The translations under genes were made by a program, and so were the position numbers. A stretch of 64,000 nucleotides of DNA, from positions 3,279,001 to 3,343,000 of the forward strand of contig NZ_JAQNDO010000001.1 in NCBI RefSeq assembly GCF_028369105.1, in the 5' to 3' direction. This DNA comes from Polyangium mundeleinium. Lineage in GTDB: Bacteria > Myxococcota_A > Polyangia > Polyangiales > Polyangiaceae. Shown here in pieces: positions 27,148-38,098 of the stretch; position 1 is the first letter of the stretch, and every line of letters starts with the position of its first letter. A model generated the notes under the pieces. That model ran no database searches. It was given only the letters and a program-made list of their open reading frames with translations, and was not told the DNA's origin.

Positions 27148-28458
27148 CTAGTACCCCTTGCGCGCCGTCACGAACGCGCCGCGCTCGATCTCGTGGGACG
27201 ACGCCGTCACGAGCGCGGTTGCCGTGTGCTCGCGGACCTTGACCACGCGCAGCTCGGCGTAGGTCTCGTCCGGGAAGAGGCTTTCGTCGCCGGGGGGCGC
27301 GAAGTTCTCGGTTTGCGCGGCGCGATCGTCCTCGATCACGGGGCGCACGGTCGCGAACTTGCCTGCGCCGCGCAGCGTGTGGCGCCAGCGATCGCCGCGC
27401 CGGAGCGCGAAGAAGCGCATGCCTTGCTTGACGCCCTCCTTCTCGCCTTTGTCGAGGAAGACCACCTGGTTCTGCCCGTAAAACGCGTGCGGGTAGAGCG
27501 CTGCCACGATTCGCGCCTCGATGTCGTCGGCGCTCGCCACCGGCGGCACGACGACGAAGCTTCGATCGATGGGGCCGATCTTTGCGCCTCGCTCCACCGT
27601 GTCGAGCGACTCGACGATGCGGCCGCGGACCATGCGCGTCTGCGTGTTGATCCGGTCGACGCGCAGTGTGCCGCGGATCGAGACGAGCTGGCCCTTTTGC
27701 GCGGCGTCGCCGCTCGTCACGAGCGGGCGGAAGATCGTGAGGAGCTGGCCGACGGCGACCTCGTGGCCCTCGTCGAGCTTCACGTACACGTCGTCGCCCG
27801 CGCTGAGCAGCATCTTGTCCGCGGGGCTTCCGTCGATCTCGCCCCACACGTCGTCCTTCTTGTTGTCGAGCCAGCCGGTGTCGCGCAGGAAGATCGTCTG
27901 CGGCGCGACTTTGCGCGTGCCCGAGAGGAGACGGCGCATGCCGGGCAGATCGCGGTCGCCGGCGTCGCGCAGGCGCACCTGATCGCCGGGGTAGATCCAG
28001 TGCGGGTTCTGGATCTGCGGGTTCTGCGCCCAGAGGCGCGGCCAGCCGTAGGGGTTTTTGTAGTAGCGGGTCGAGATGTCCCAGAGCGTGTCGCCCGTGC
28101 GTACGCTGTGGAGCTCCGGCACGTGTTGCCCTTCGAGCACGAAGCCGCCGTTCGCCGTGCCTCGGACGGTCTCGCTCGCCGACGCGTCGGGGACGAGGTC
28201 GAAGCCGTCGGACGCGCGCGAGGTGTCGAGCGTGGAGCGCGAGCTCGAAGGCAAATGCGCGTCGGGGTTGTAGCCCGGTTGCGGGTAGCCCGGGACGACG
28301 ACCTGCGTTTGCGGCGCCTGGGGCGCCTGCACGATCGTGACCTGCGCGCCGCCTGGCGCGGGGGCGGCATCGGAACCGTCCTGCGCGCCCGCGTGGCCCG
28401 CGGCCGCGAGGGAGAGGAGGACGATGGCGGGGGCAGCGAGGGCGCGTGTGTCCTTCAT
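27148..28458 (-). CDS. Exported LysM-domain protein
   Basis: A 436-residue protein with a signal peptide (about 1-25, ending GHAGAQ) and a Pro/Gln-rich spacer. A LysM domain follows at about 116-163 (HSVRTGDTLWDISTRYYKNPYGW...IYPGDQVRL), which should bind peptidoglycan in the periplasm. The large C-terminal part (about 180-436) has beta-rich segments without catalytic motifs and resembles other LysM surface or envelope proteins of myxobacteria whose role is unknown. Its ATG overlaps the stop of the upstream coiled-coil lipoprotein gene by four bases, so the two are coupled and probably work together at the cell wall. Confidence 0.88.
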   Translation of the reverse strand: MKDTRALAAPAIVLLSLAAAGHAGAQDGSDAAPAPGGAQVTIVQAPQAPQTQVVVPGYPQPGYNPDAHLPSSSRSTLDTSRASDGFDLVPDASASETVRGTANGGFVLEGQHVPELHSVRTGDTLWDISTRYYKNPYGWPRLWAQNPQIQNPHWIYPGDQVRLRDAGDRDLPGMRRLLSGTRKVAPQTIFLRDTGWLDNKKDDVWGEIDGSPADKMLLSAGDDVYVKLDEGHEVAVGQLLTIFRPLVTSGDAAQKGQLVSIRGTLRVDRINTQTRMVRGRIVESLDTVERGAKIGPIDRSFVVVPPVASADDIEARIVAALYPHAFYGQNQVVFLDKGEKEGVKQGMRFFALRRGDRWRHTLRGAGKFATVRPVIEDDRAAQTENFAPPGDESLFPDETYAELRVVKVREHTATALVTASSHEIERGAFVTARKGY

Positions 28459-28934
28459 GGTGCCGTTCTCGGGGTGCTCGGGAGGGGGCGCTTGGCCTTC
28501 GCGAGGCTCGCAGGCGCGGGAGCCGCAGGTTGGGTGATCACCTCGCCCCGGGCCGTGGAGCGGAGGACCGGGCGAGGCGTGTCGTCGGGCTCGTTCGCGC
28601 CGCCCGGGTCGTCATCGGTTGGAGCGGAAGCGATCGGCGCGAGCGACGCCGCCGTCCCGCCTTCTGCGGTCGGCGCGAGGTGCACGACGTCGAGCGAGGG
28701 GCGATCGTCCTCGGCGCTCTTCGGGGCGCTCACGGCCGCCGCCGGCGGACGCGCAGCGCGCTTCGCGTTCGTCAGCTCGAGCGTCTCGACGCGGGCCGCG
28801 AGGATGTTGTTGTTTGCACGGACGCGGCCCACCTCCTGGCGCAGCACCTCGATCTCCTTGCGGAGCGCGTCTTGCCCCCCGCCGGCGCAGCCGGATGCGA
28901 GGAGGACGAAGGCGAGGGCGCAGAGGGACCGCAT
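28455..28934 (-). CDS. Coiled-coil lipoprotein coupled to the LysM gene
   Basis: A 159-residue lipoprotein. The signal MRSLCALAFVLLASGC ends in a lipobox at Cys16. A short coiled coil follows (about 23-56, DALRKEIEVLRQEVGRVRAN and on), and then an Ala/Pro-rich disordered tail. This resembles the N-terminal trimerising segment of YbgF/CpoB-type proteins without their TPR part. The ATG at 28932-28934 was chosen because the signal sequence begins there. Confidence 0.8.
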   Translation of the reverse strand: MRSLCALAFVLLASGCAGGGQDALRKEIEVLRQEVGRVRANNNILAARVETLELTNAKRAARPPAAAVSAPKSAEDDRPSLDVVHLAPTAEGGTAASLAPIASAPTDDDPGGANEPDDTPRPVLRSTARGEVITQPAAPAPASLAKAKRPLPSTPRTAP

Positions 28935-29040
28935 GCCGCCCCGATGGTAGTGCCCGAGGTGGGCGTGGGCCAAGCGAGCAGCGGCCTATCCCCTGCTGTC
29001 ACGTGCTGTCATGGCCCGGAATTCTGGTAGGGTCGGGGCC

Positions 29041-29586
29041 ATGTCGAAGCGCTCGAACAAATTCATATCCTTGACGATGGTTGGTCTTGCTTCCCTCGCC
29101 GCGCTCGCGTTCGGCGTGGCGGGTTGTTCCGACGAGGGAACCAATGGGGACTCCTCTTGTTACGACTACGGGTCGTTCGACAAGGCGGCCCCCGCGGTCG
29201 CGTTCACCAAGGACGTGCTCCCGATCTTCCGCAACTCCTGCGGTCTCGGCGGCGCGGCGTGCCATGGCGCCGTCTCCGGTCAGCCCGGCCAACCCTACCT
29301 CGGCCCGGCGAACGGCCCGACGGACCCGACCCCGGCGGAGATCGACGCGATCTTCGCGCAGAACGTCGGCGTCGCCGCCACGAAGGCGACGGGGATGAAG
29401 ATCGTCGAGCCGAACAGCCCCGAGACGAGCTTCCTCATGCACAAGATGGACGGGACGCTCACGTGCGCCGCCGTCGTCTGCGATGCGGCGTGCGGCGGCT
29501 CGATGCCGCTCACGGGCGACCTCCTCCCGCAGGCGTCGCGTGACACGGTTCGTCGCTGGATCGCGCAGGGAGCGAAGAAGGATTGA
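29041..29586 (+). CDS. Cytochrome c-like lipoprotein with expanded haem motif
   Basis: A 181-residue lipoprotein (lipobox GVAGC, Cys29). The mature part looks like a mono-haem c domain: a helix (FTKDVLPIFRNSC), a terminal CH pair in GGAACHGA and a likely distal Met in GGSMPLTG (M155). The Cys residues are unusually far apart, C67-x6-C74-H75, instead of CxxCH. Additional cysteines (C142, C147, C151) may form disulfides. Electron transfer in the periplasm or at the outer membrane is the likely role, provided haem is bound. The stop overlaps the ruvA start. Confidence 0.75.
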   Translation: MSKRSNKFISLTMVGLASLAALAFGVAGCSDEGTNGDSSCYDYGSFDKAAPAVAFTKDVLPIFRNSCGLGGAACHGAVSGQPGQPYLGPANGPTDPTPAEIDAIFAQNVGVAATKATGMKIVEPNSPETSFLMHKMDGTLTCAAVVCDAACGGSMPLTGDLLPQASRDTVRRWIAQGAKKD

Positions 29587-30194
29587 TCGGCAGGCTCACG
29601 GGCCGCATCGTCGAGGACTCGGCCGAAGGCGTCGTGGTCATCGACGTCGGGGGGGTCGGCTACGAGGTCACGGTGCCGCTCGGCGCGCTCGGTCGTGCGT
29701 CGCGGGAGGGTGACGACGTGGTCACCCTCTATGTGCACACGCACGTCCGGGAAGACACCTTCGCGCTCTACGGCTTCCCAACGCGGGACGATCGCGCGGC
29801 GTTCCGCTCGCTGATCGGCGTCTCCAGCATCGGGCCGAAGATCGCGATGTCGATCCTCGGCGCGCTCCCGGCGGGCGAGCTTTCGGCGGCCATCGCGCGT
29901 GGCGAGGCGTCGCGGCTCGTGGCCGTGCCCGGGGTCGGCAAGAAGACCGCGGAGCGGCTCATCCTGGAGCTCAAGGGCAAGCTCGCGGCGGCGCCCGTCG
30001 TCGCGAAGGGCGCCGAGGCGCCGAAGCCCGTCGCGCCCGAGGGCAAAGCGGAGCTTTTGCACGGCGCGCTCACGCGGATGGGCTTCCGGCCCGCCGAGGC
30101 CGAGCGTGCGGTCACGGCGCTCGGAGCGCGCGTGCAGACCGAGCCGCTCGGGGACCTCGTGCGCGAGGCGCTCGCGCTCCTCTCCTCCAAGTAA
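29583..30194 (+). CDS. ruvA: Holliday junction DNA helicase subunit RuvA
   Basis: A 203-residue RuvA, which binds Holliday junctions and loads the RuvB motor. The N-terminal OB fold (MIGRLTGRIVEDSAEGVVVIDVGGVGYEV), the helix-hairpin-helix segments (VSSIGPKIAMSIL and VPGVGKKTAERLILELKGKL) and the C-terminal RuvB-contacting domain (about 155-203) are complete. The start is a TTG at 29583-29585, preceded by AAGAAGGA and overlapping the upstream TGA. The homologous N-terminus begins exactly there and no ATG fits. The usual neighbours ruvC and ruvB are absent; instead a cytochrome-like lipoprotein precedes it and an FHA protein follows. Confidence 0.95.
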   Translation: MIGRLTGRIVEDSAEGVVVIDVGGVGYEVTVPLGALGRASREGDDVVTLYVHTHVREDTFALYGFPTRDDRAAFRSLIGVSSIGPKIAMSILGALPAGELSAAIARGEASRLVAVPGVGKKTAERLILELKGKLAAAPVVAKGAEAPKPVAPEGKAELLHGALTRMGFRPAEAERAVTALGARVQTEPLGDLVREALALLSSK

Positions 30195-30262
30195 ATCGTT
30201 CTCAAGGACGAACGTGTTCGGCGCGTCGCGCGAGCGGCGCTTCGGGTGCGGCGTCAGAAGCC

Positions 30263-30291
30263 TCGACAAAAAAAATCGGCCCGAATATGCT
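30263..30291 (+). promoter_or_regulatory. Sigma-70-type promoter for the FHA gene
   Basis: TCGACA (30263-30268) and TATGCT (30286-30291) are separated by exactly 17 bases and match the -35 and -10 consensus at five and four positions. The spacer includes an A-tract. The predicted start near 30298 leaves a leader of about 40 bases to the GTG at 30339. This is the best promoter I can see in the window. Confidence 0.5.
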
Positions 30292-30338
30292 CCGCGCGGA
30301 CCGGGTGGGCTGGTGTCGGCAGTCCCCGAGGAGGCGGC

Positions 30339-31373
<1,035 letters not shown>

Positions 31374-31435
31374 GACGGTTTTCCGGGCGAGCGGCTTCTG
31401 GCGCCGCGCGTCCCGACGGGGGAGAATGGTCCGCC

Positions 31436-31834
31436 ATGGAACCGCCGCGCACGATCCGCGTCGTTGCTGCCGTCATCGAGTCCGAGGGGCGATACCTCAT
31501 CACGCAGCGCCGTCCGACGGCCCTGCTCCCGCTGTTATGGGAATTCCCGGGCGGGCGCGTGGAGGACGCGGAGACGGACGCGACGGCGCTGAAGCGTGAG
31601 GTCTTCCATCGGCTCGGGGTCGAGGTCGAGCCGGGGCAGCTCATCTCCTTCGTGAGCCACCCGTACGAGCGGTACGTCGTGGACCTCTACCTCTACGAGT
31701 GTCGGATCACCTCGGGCGAGCCCGCGCCGCTCGCGGTGAACGCGTTCAAGTGGGTCACGAGCGCGGAGTTCGATCAGCACCCGTTCACGCCGGCGGATGA
31801 AGCCAGCATGAACAAGCTGCTCGGCATGGGCTGA
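31436..31834 (+). CDS. MutT-like Nudix protein with altered Nudix box
   Basis: A 132-residue Nudix-fold protein. The segment WEFPGGRVEDAETDATALKR is typical of MutT/8-oxo-dGTPase-like members, and the overall length is normal. In the Nudix box (GX5EX7REUXEEXGU, residues 40-62) the two glutamates that hold the catalytic metal are replaced by H58 and R59 (REVFHRLGV), while E46 and E55 remain. The protein may therefore bind nucleotides without hydrolysing them, or use other ligands. The ATG at 31436 is the first in frame. There is no obvious operon partner. Confidence 0.85.
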   Translation: MEPPRTIRVVAAVIESEGRYLITQRRPTALLPLLWEFPGGRVEDAETDATALKREVFHRLGVEVEPGQLISFVSHPYERYVVDLYLYECRITSGEPAPLAVNAFKWVTSAEFDQHPFTPADEASMNKLLGMG

Positions 31835-31972
31835 CCGGCGCGGGAGAGCCGAGCGCCCCTTTTTTTCGCAACGCGTAAAACAAAAGGCGGCTACGCTCGT
31901 CCATGGTTTCCTCCGTGGGCGCCGCTGTCCTGTTTTTGGAATGCGAGCGCCTCCCGTGGAGGTTGAGGCGCC

Positions 31973-33943
31973 ATGCGAAAGAGCGTTGCGGTCATCGGTC
32001 TGGTTGCTGCGGCGACGGCAGGTCTCGCGGCGGGGTGTGGGAACACAGGACGAGGCGGCGCGGAGGCGAAGGCGCCGGGCGTCGGGGAGAGGAGCTGCGG
32101 GCGCGTGCGCCCGGGCGTGGGCGCGAAGCCGCTCGCCGGCGCGCGGCAAGGCAGCGTGGTCGCGCTGGCGAAGGCCGGTGACAAGACGATCGCGTACGTC
32201 GCGGACGAGGACGACGGGAACCTTCACACGGTCGACGTCGCGACGGGCAAGGAGCTCGGGACGACGCCGCTCGGCGGGACGCCGTCGCAGATCCTCGTGG
32301 CCGCCGATGGTCGCGTGGTGGTGGCGCTCCGGGACAAGGCGGCGATCGAGGTGCTCGAGCCGGAGGCGGATCCGGCGCAGCCGCTCGCGTCGCGGTGCAC
32401 GGTGCCCACGCCGGTCGAGCCGGTCGCGCTCGCGACGACGCCCGACGATGGAACGCTGCTCGTGACGAGCGGCTGGGGCGCGGCGCTCACGGCGTACGAC
32501 GCGACGAACATGGGACGAACGTACGAGGTGCCGCTGCCGCGCGAGCCGCGCTCGGTGGTGGTCTCGGACGACGGGAAGAAGGCGTTCGTCGCGCACGTCG
32601 TGGGCTCGCGAATGAGCGTGGTCGATCTCGCGGCGAGGCGCGTGCGCGCGGTGGACGTGGGCGGGATCGAGGAGGGCGGGTTCCGGCGCTCGAAGATCAG
32701 CCTCTTCGGCGGCGGCGAGGAGATCGAGCGGCGCGCGTGCCAGGGCTTCGCGCTCGCGAAATCGACCGATCTCGGGGGGCGGATCTTCGCGCCGCAGGTG
32801 CTCGTGGATCCGGGGCGCGCCGAGGAGCGCTCGGAGGGGTACGGAAGCGGCGGCTCGAACCCGCCCGAGGTCGCGTCGGTCGCGGTCGTCGACGAGGACA
32901 CCGAGCAGCCGCTCGGCGAGTCGGTGAACGTGAAGCCGGACGTGCGCCAGTTGGCCGGCGTGGCCCGGCCGCGTGCGTCGTGCTTGCTGCCGCGCGCCGC
33001 GGCGATCGATCCCGGGTCGCGATCGCTCTTCGTCTCGTGCCTCGGCAGCGACACGGTCATCGAGTACGACGCGGCGGCGGCCGATCCGCAGCGGGCCGAG
33101 CGGCGTCGCTTCCCGGTCGCCGCGGGGCCGACAGGGCTCGCGGTGGATCCGGAGGGCCGGCGGCTCGTCGTGTGGTCGCAGTTCGATCGCACGCTCCAGA
33201 TCGCGCCGCTCGGCGCGAAGGACGCGACCGAGGCGGAGGCGCCTGCGCTCATGCGCGTGGGACTCTCGCGCAAGGCGCAGACGGCGGCGACGGCGGATCT
33301 CGAGCTCGGCCGGAAGCTCTTCCACGCGAGCGGCGATACGCGCATCTCGAATGACGGCCGCGCCTGCGCGAGCTGCCATCCCGATGGGCGCGACGACGCG
33401 CTGACGTGGGCGACGCCGGAGGGGCCGCGACAGACGCCGATGCTCGCAGGGCGGCTCGCGAAGACAGCTCCGTATGGGTGGACGGGCCGCGGCGACAGCG
33501 TCGAGGCGCACCTCTCGGAGACGTTCGGTCGGCTCGGCGGCGCGGGGCTCGCGCGGCGCGAGATCGACGCGCTCATCGCGTTCGCCACGACGCTCCGGCC
33601 TCCGCAGGCAGAGACGCTCGAACCTTCCAACGACGCGCTCGTCCAGCGCGGCAAGGCGGTCTTTCACTCGGCGCAGACGGGCTGCGGTACGTGCCACCGC
33701 GAGGAGGGCGCGTGGACCGATCACACGCCGCACGACGTGTCGAGTCGCGCCGACGCCGACGTCGCGGCCACGTTCGACACGCCCTCGCTGCGCTTCGTCG
33801 GCGGCACGGCGCCGTACTTCCACGACGGCCGCTACGCGACGCTGCGTTCGCTCCTGGTCGATGCCGACGGCAAGATGGGGAGCACGAAGCACCTCTCGCA
33901 GGAAGACCTCGACGCGCTCGAGGCCTACATGAGGAGCCTGTGA
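31973..33943 (+). CDS. Beta-propeller/dihaem cytochrome c lipoprotein
   Basis: A 656-residue lipoprotein (lipobox LAAGC, Cys22). Residues about 60-440 form repeated beta strands with VVADD/VVSDDGKKAFVAH-type blades, typical of YVTN-like propellers. The C-terminal part holds two c-type haem sites, CASCH near 464 and CGTCH near 570, followed by the FDTPSLRFVGGTAPYFHDGRYATL segment typical of the dihaem cytochrome c peroxidase/MauG superfamily. It is likely an exported redox enzyme or electron carrier; MauG-like oxidation is possible. AGGTTGAGG precedes the ATG. It shares one base with the next gene (TGATG), so the two are coupled. Confidence 0.88.
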   Translation: MRKSVAVIGLVAAATAGLAAGCGNTGRGGAEAKAPGVGERSCGRVRPGVGAKPLAGARQGSVVALAKAGDKTIAYVADEDDGNLHTVDVATGKELGTTPLGGTPSQILVAADGRVVVALRDKAAIEVLEPEADPAQPLASRCTVPTPVEPVALATTPDDGTLLVTSGWGAALTAYDATNMGRTYEVPLPREPRSVVVSDDGKKAFVAHVVGSRMSVVDLAARRVRAVDVGGIEEGGFRRSKISLFGGGEEIERRACQGFALAKSTDLGGRIFAPQVLVDPGRAEERSEGYGSGGSNPPEVASVAVVDEDTEQPLGESVNVKPDVRQLAGVARPRASCLLPRAAAIDPGSRSLFVSCLGSDTVIEYDAAAADPQRAERRRFPVAAGPTGLAVDPEGRRLVVWSQFDRTLQIAPLGAKDATEAEAPALMRVGLSRKAQTAATADLELGRKLFHASGDTRISNDGRACASCHPDGRDDALTWATPEGPRQTPMLAGRLAKTAPYGWTGRGDSVEAHLSETFGRLGGAGLARREIDALIAFATTLRPPQAETLEPSNDALVQRGKAVFHSAQTGCGTCHREEGAWTDHTPHDVSSRADADVAATFDTPSLRFVGGTAPYFHDGRYATLRSLLVDADGKMGSTKHLSQEDLDALEAYMRSL

Positions 33944-34869
33944 TGCGCCGCCTTGGAACGAGCGCGTGTGCGGCGATCGCGGCCGCGTCGCTCGCGTTCG
34001 TCGCGGGCGCGCCGGCCCACGCGGCGGGCGCGCCGAGCTTCTCGTCGGTGCCCGAGGCGCGCGTGCCGGAGATGCTGCACCCGAAGGACGCGCCGGACGC
34101 GATTCCCGCCGGCGAGCGCGTCGAGGGCGTGCGCGTCGACGGGGACATGTTCAAGGGGGCGCCGACGTTCACGGCCGTGCACGCAGACGGCGGCCGCTGC
34201 TTGTCGGTGGGCGCGATCCCGCCGGGGGTGCCGCCCTCGGGCTCCGCGGCGACGAGCATCCGCGTGGGCGGCGTGCTCCCGTTGCGCGTCGAGCGTCTCG
34301 TCGAGGGCAAGCCGGGCGAGGCGGAGCTCGAGATCATCGACGCGTGGTTCGACGGACGAACGTCGAGCGTGCGGCCGGCGACGACGACACGCGTGCCGCT
34401 CACCGTGCTCGCGAGAGGGCCCGCGAGCTACGAGGTGTACGGGTTTCGCAAGGGCAGCGAGCTCCAGGTCGTGATCCCGTCGCGGCAGCAGCGGATCGGG
34501 TACGTGGATCCACGGGGCCAGATCGGCTTCGCGCAGTGCGGGCATCTCCGCATGGGGCTCGATACGACCGCGAAGAACGGCGCCATGATCGTGGCGGCGG
34601 TGCACATCCGGACGACCCGCGCGCCCTCGGCGCGAAGCCACGCGCCGTCGTTCCATCCCGCCGTCATGCAACAGAGGGAGGGGCTCGCTCCCGATGAGGT
34701 CATGCGCGCGGTGCAGATCAGCGCGAGCACGAGCCGCACGAAGCGCGAACGCGAGCCGCTCCTCAGCGTATCCGTGGGCTGGGTCGAAGACGAAGAGGGT
34801 GTCGTGGGGAGCAATCACCCCGTCAACATGGACGCGCCCATCGCCGAGCCCATCATCGACGACGAATAG
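33943..34869 (+). CDS. Exported protein coupled to the dihaem lipoprotein
   Basis: A 308-residue protein with a signal peptide (about 1-28, ending APAHAAG). The mature part is polar with beta-type alternation and one Cys pair (C87, and one near 199). No family is recognised. The ATG is embedded in the stop of the preceding gene, so the protein is probably made in step with the dihaem lipoprotein and may be its partner or substrate. Confidence 0.75.
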   Translation: MRRLGTSACAAIAAASLAFVAGAPAHAAGAPSFSSVPEARVPEMLHPKDAPDAIPAGERVEGVRVDGDMFKGAPTFTAVHADGGRCLSVGAIPPGVPPSGSAATSIRVGGVLPLRVERLVEGKPGEAELEIIDAWFDGRTSSVRPATTTRVPLTVLARGPASYEVYGFRKGSELQVVIPSRQQRIGYVDPRGQIGFAQCGHLRMGLDTTAKNGAMIVAAVHIRTTRAPSARSHAPSFHPAVMQQREGLAPDEVMRAVQISASTSRTKREREPLLSVSVGWVEDEEGVVGSNHPVNMDAPIAEPIIDDE

Positions 34870-34986
34870 CGCTCGGCATACGCCTCCCCGAAGACCTTCC
34901 CGAACCCCCCTTGCTGCGCGCGGCCGTGTCAGACACGCTCGGTCGCGGCGGCGCCGCGCGCCGCCCAGGGAGGAAGGTCGATCGCG

Positions 34987-35604
34987 ATGGATCTCAAGTT
35001 CTATTACACGCCGATGACGAGTGCGTCGCGGGTGCACTGGGCGCTCGAGGAGCTCGGCATTCCGTACGACAAGGTCAAGCTCGACCTCGCGGCCGGTGAC
35101 CAGAAGAAGCCCGAGTACCTCGCGCTCAACCCGAACGGCAAGGTGCCGCTCCTCGTCGCCGAGGGCCGGCCGATCTTCGAAGGGCTCGCGATCCTGCTCT
35201 ATCTCGGCGAGCGCTTCGGCGCGGACAAGGGTCTCTTCCCGCCGCCGAACCCCGATCGCGCCGACGCCTTCAAGTGGATGGCGTGGGGCGCAGTGACGTT
35301 CGGTGAGGCGCTGCAGCGCTACCTCCGCCACACGCTCGATCGTTTCCCCGAGGACGAGCGCAGCCCGAAGGCCGCGGAGGCCGCGAAGAAGGATCTCGTG
35401 GCGTTGCTCGCGATCCTGAACGACGCGCTCGAGGGCAAGGAGTACCTCGTGGGGAACACGTTCTCGTTCGTCGAGATCTCCATCGCGCCGGCGATCCCCT
35501 TCCTGGGGCGCTTCGGCATCGACGTGAGCCCGTTCCCGAACGTGAACGCGTGGGTCGCGCGGTGTATCTCGCGGCCCGCGTTCGCGCGCGTGATGCAGGG
35601 TTAA
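34987..35604 (+). CDS. Glutathione S-transferase family protein
   Basis: A 205-residue cytosolic GST-like protein. The N-terminal thioredoxin-like domain runs through FYYTPMTSASRVHWALEELG, NPNGKVPLLV (the cis-proline loop) and FEGLAILLYLGERF. The C-terminal all-helical domain begins near residue 90. It probably conjugates or reduces a small molecule with glutathione or another thiol. AGGGAGGAAGG is upstream of the ATG. Its stop codon overlaps the stop of the convergent permease gene (TTAA at 35601-35604). Confidence 0.92.
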   Translation: MDLKFYYTPMTSASRVHWALEELGIPYDKVKLDLAAGDQKKPEYLALNPNGKVPLLVAEGRPIFEGLAILLYLGERFGADKGLFPPPNPDRADAFKWMAWGAVTFGEALQRYLRHTLDRFPEDERSPKAAEAAKKDLVALLAILNDALEGKEYLVGNTFSFVEISIAPAIPFLGRFGIDVSPFPNVNAWVARCISRPAFARVMQG

Positions 35605-36580
35605 CCGCCCGATCGACGCAGGAGCACGAGGAAGGCCGGGCCGCCGATCAGCGCCGTCACGGCGCCGACCGGCGGCTCGGTGCCGAGCGAGCGGAACGCG
35701 AGGCGCGCGACGAGGTCGCAGCCGACGAGCATCGCCGCGCCCGAGAGGAGCGAGACGGGCAGTACGCGGCGCTGATCGGGCCCGATGAGCCGGCGGACGG
35801 CGTGCGGGACGACGAGCCCGACGAAGCCGATGAGGCCGGTCAAGCTGACGATCGCGCCGACGACACACGAGGAGGCGAGGAAGGTGCGTCGTTCGAGGGC
35901 GCGCACGTCGACGCCGAGCGTGCCGGCCGTCTCGTCGCCGAGGACGAGGACGTTGAGGCGGCCCGCGTCGACGAGGAGCACCGCGCATCCGACGCCCACG
36001 TACACGAAGGCCGCGAGGAGCGACGAGGCGTGCGGCAGGTCCACGAAGCCGACGAGCCAGCGCAGGAGCTGCTGCGCGCGGGAGGGCGAGACGAGGGCCT
36101 TCAGGAACGTGATGAGCGCGGCGGCCATGGAGTTGACCATCACGCCGGCGAGCAGGATCGCCGTGCCCGAGGCGCCGCCGCGCATACCGCGCGCGACGGC
36201 GTAGACGAGCGACGTGGCGAGGAGGCCGCCGAGGAGCGACGCGGCCGGGATCAGCGCGGCGCCGAGCAGCGTGGTCGCGCCGAGGCCGAGCGCGATGGCG
36301 GTCGTCGCGCCGAGCGCAGCGCCGCCCGAGACGCCGAGCACGTACGGCTCGGCGAGGGGGTTGCGCAGGAGCGCCTGGAACGCGGCGCCGACGACGCCGA
36401 GGCCCGCGCCGGCCATGGCGGCGAGCGCGACGCGCGGCAGGCGCACGTCGAGCAGGATCGTGCGCGCGAGGCCGGGCTCGTGGAAGGCGTTCGAGAGGGA
36501 GATCGGCTCGGTGCCGAAGGCGAGCGCGAGGGCGGTGACGAGGACGAGGAGCGCGGCGGCGGGCAGGATGGGACGGCGGA

Positions 36581-36584
<4 letters not shown>
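35601..36584 (-). CDS. FecCD/BtuC-type ABC transporter permease
   Basis: A 327-residue inner-membrane permease with about nine to ten helices. It has the family segments LPRVALAAMAGAGLGVVGAAFQALLRNPLAEPYVLGVSGGAALG and IGFVGLVVPHAVRRLIGPDQRR. Such permeases import iron-siderophores, haem or cobalamin with a binding protein and an ATPase, neither of which lies next to it in the window. The chosen start is a TTG (36582-36584) overlapping the coaX stop (TTGA), which gives the usual family length. The gene is therefore an orphan permease translationally coupled to pantothenate kinase. Confidence 0.88.
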
Positions 36585-37381
<797 letters not shown>

Positions 37382-37410
37382 GGGAGAACCTTTACCACTT
37401 CCGGGTCGGG

Positions 37411-38052
37411 TCAGAGCTTCCGCGCGAGCATCATGCCGTCGCGGATCGAGAGCAGGACGTTCTCGACGCGCGGATCGGCGTTGACCACGTCGTTGAAGCG
37501 GCAGATGCCGTGGTCGGAGGGGTCCTTCGGCGAGAGGACGTTGCCGCTCCACAGCGTGTTGTCTCCGACGATGAGACCTCCCGTGCGGAGGAGCGGAAGG
37601 ACGGCCTCGTAGTAATCGACGTAGCGCTCCTTGTCGGCGTCGATGAAGACGAGGTCGAACGGGCCGCCCGCGGGCAGGGCGCGCAGGGTCTCGAGGGCGT
37701 CGCCGAGCAGGATGCGGATCTTCTTTCCGTGCGGGCTGCGATCGAAGAACGAGCGGGCGATACGCGTCGCGTCGGGGTCACGGTCGAGCGTGAGGAGCTC
37801 GCCGTCCTCGGGCAACGCCTCGGCCATGCAGAGCGCCGAGAAGCCGGTGAACGTGCCGATTTCGAGCACGCGACGCGCCGCGACGAGCGCGCAGAGCGTC
37901 TTCAGGAACGTGCCCTCGACGCGGCCCACCTGCATTTGCGGCGACGTCGTCGAGGCGTACGTGACCTCGCGAAGCTCGTCGAAGAGCGCCGGACGAGGGC
38001 GCGTATGGGCTGCGATGTAATCGTCCAGCTCGGGCGAAATGATGGGCGTCAT
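37411..38052 (-). CDS. Class I O-methyltransferase (caffeoyl-CoA type)
   Basis: A 213-residue SAM-dependent methyltransferase of the CCoAMT-like family. The glycine motif is VLEIGTFTGFSALCMAEALP. The metal-binding aspartate lies in FIDADKERYVDYYE, with a further acidic pair at VGDNTLWSGNV. These enzymes methylate catechol-type hydroxyls and need a divalent metal. GGAGGACCC precedes the ATG. The gene ends 29 bases before coaX and could be the first of that transcript. A 16-base perfect palindrome lies in its upstream region. Confidence 0.92.
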   Translation of the reverse strand: MTPIISPELDDYIAAHTRPRPALFDELREVTYASTTSPQMQVGRVEGTFLKTLCALVAARRVLEIGTFTGFSALCMAEALPEDGELLTLDRDPDATRIARSFFDRSPHGKKIRILLGDALETLRALPAGGPFDLVFIDADKERYVDYYEAVLPLLRTGGLIVGDNTLWSGNVLSPKDPSDHGICRFNDVVNADPRVENVLLSIRDGMMLARKL

Positions 38053-38098
38053 GGGTCCTCCACGGCTGCCCGCGCCTCGGTGCGCGGGGGTTTCGTCT

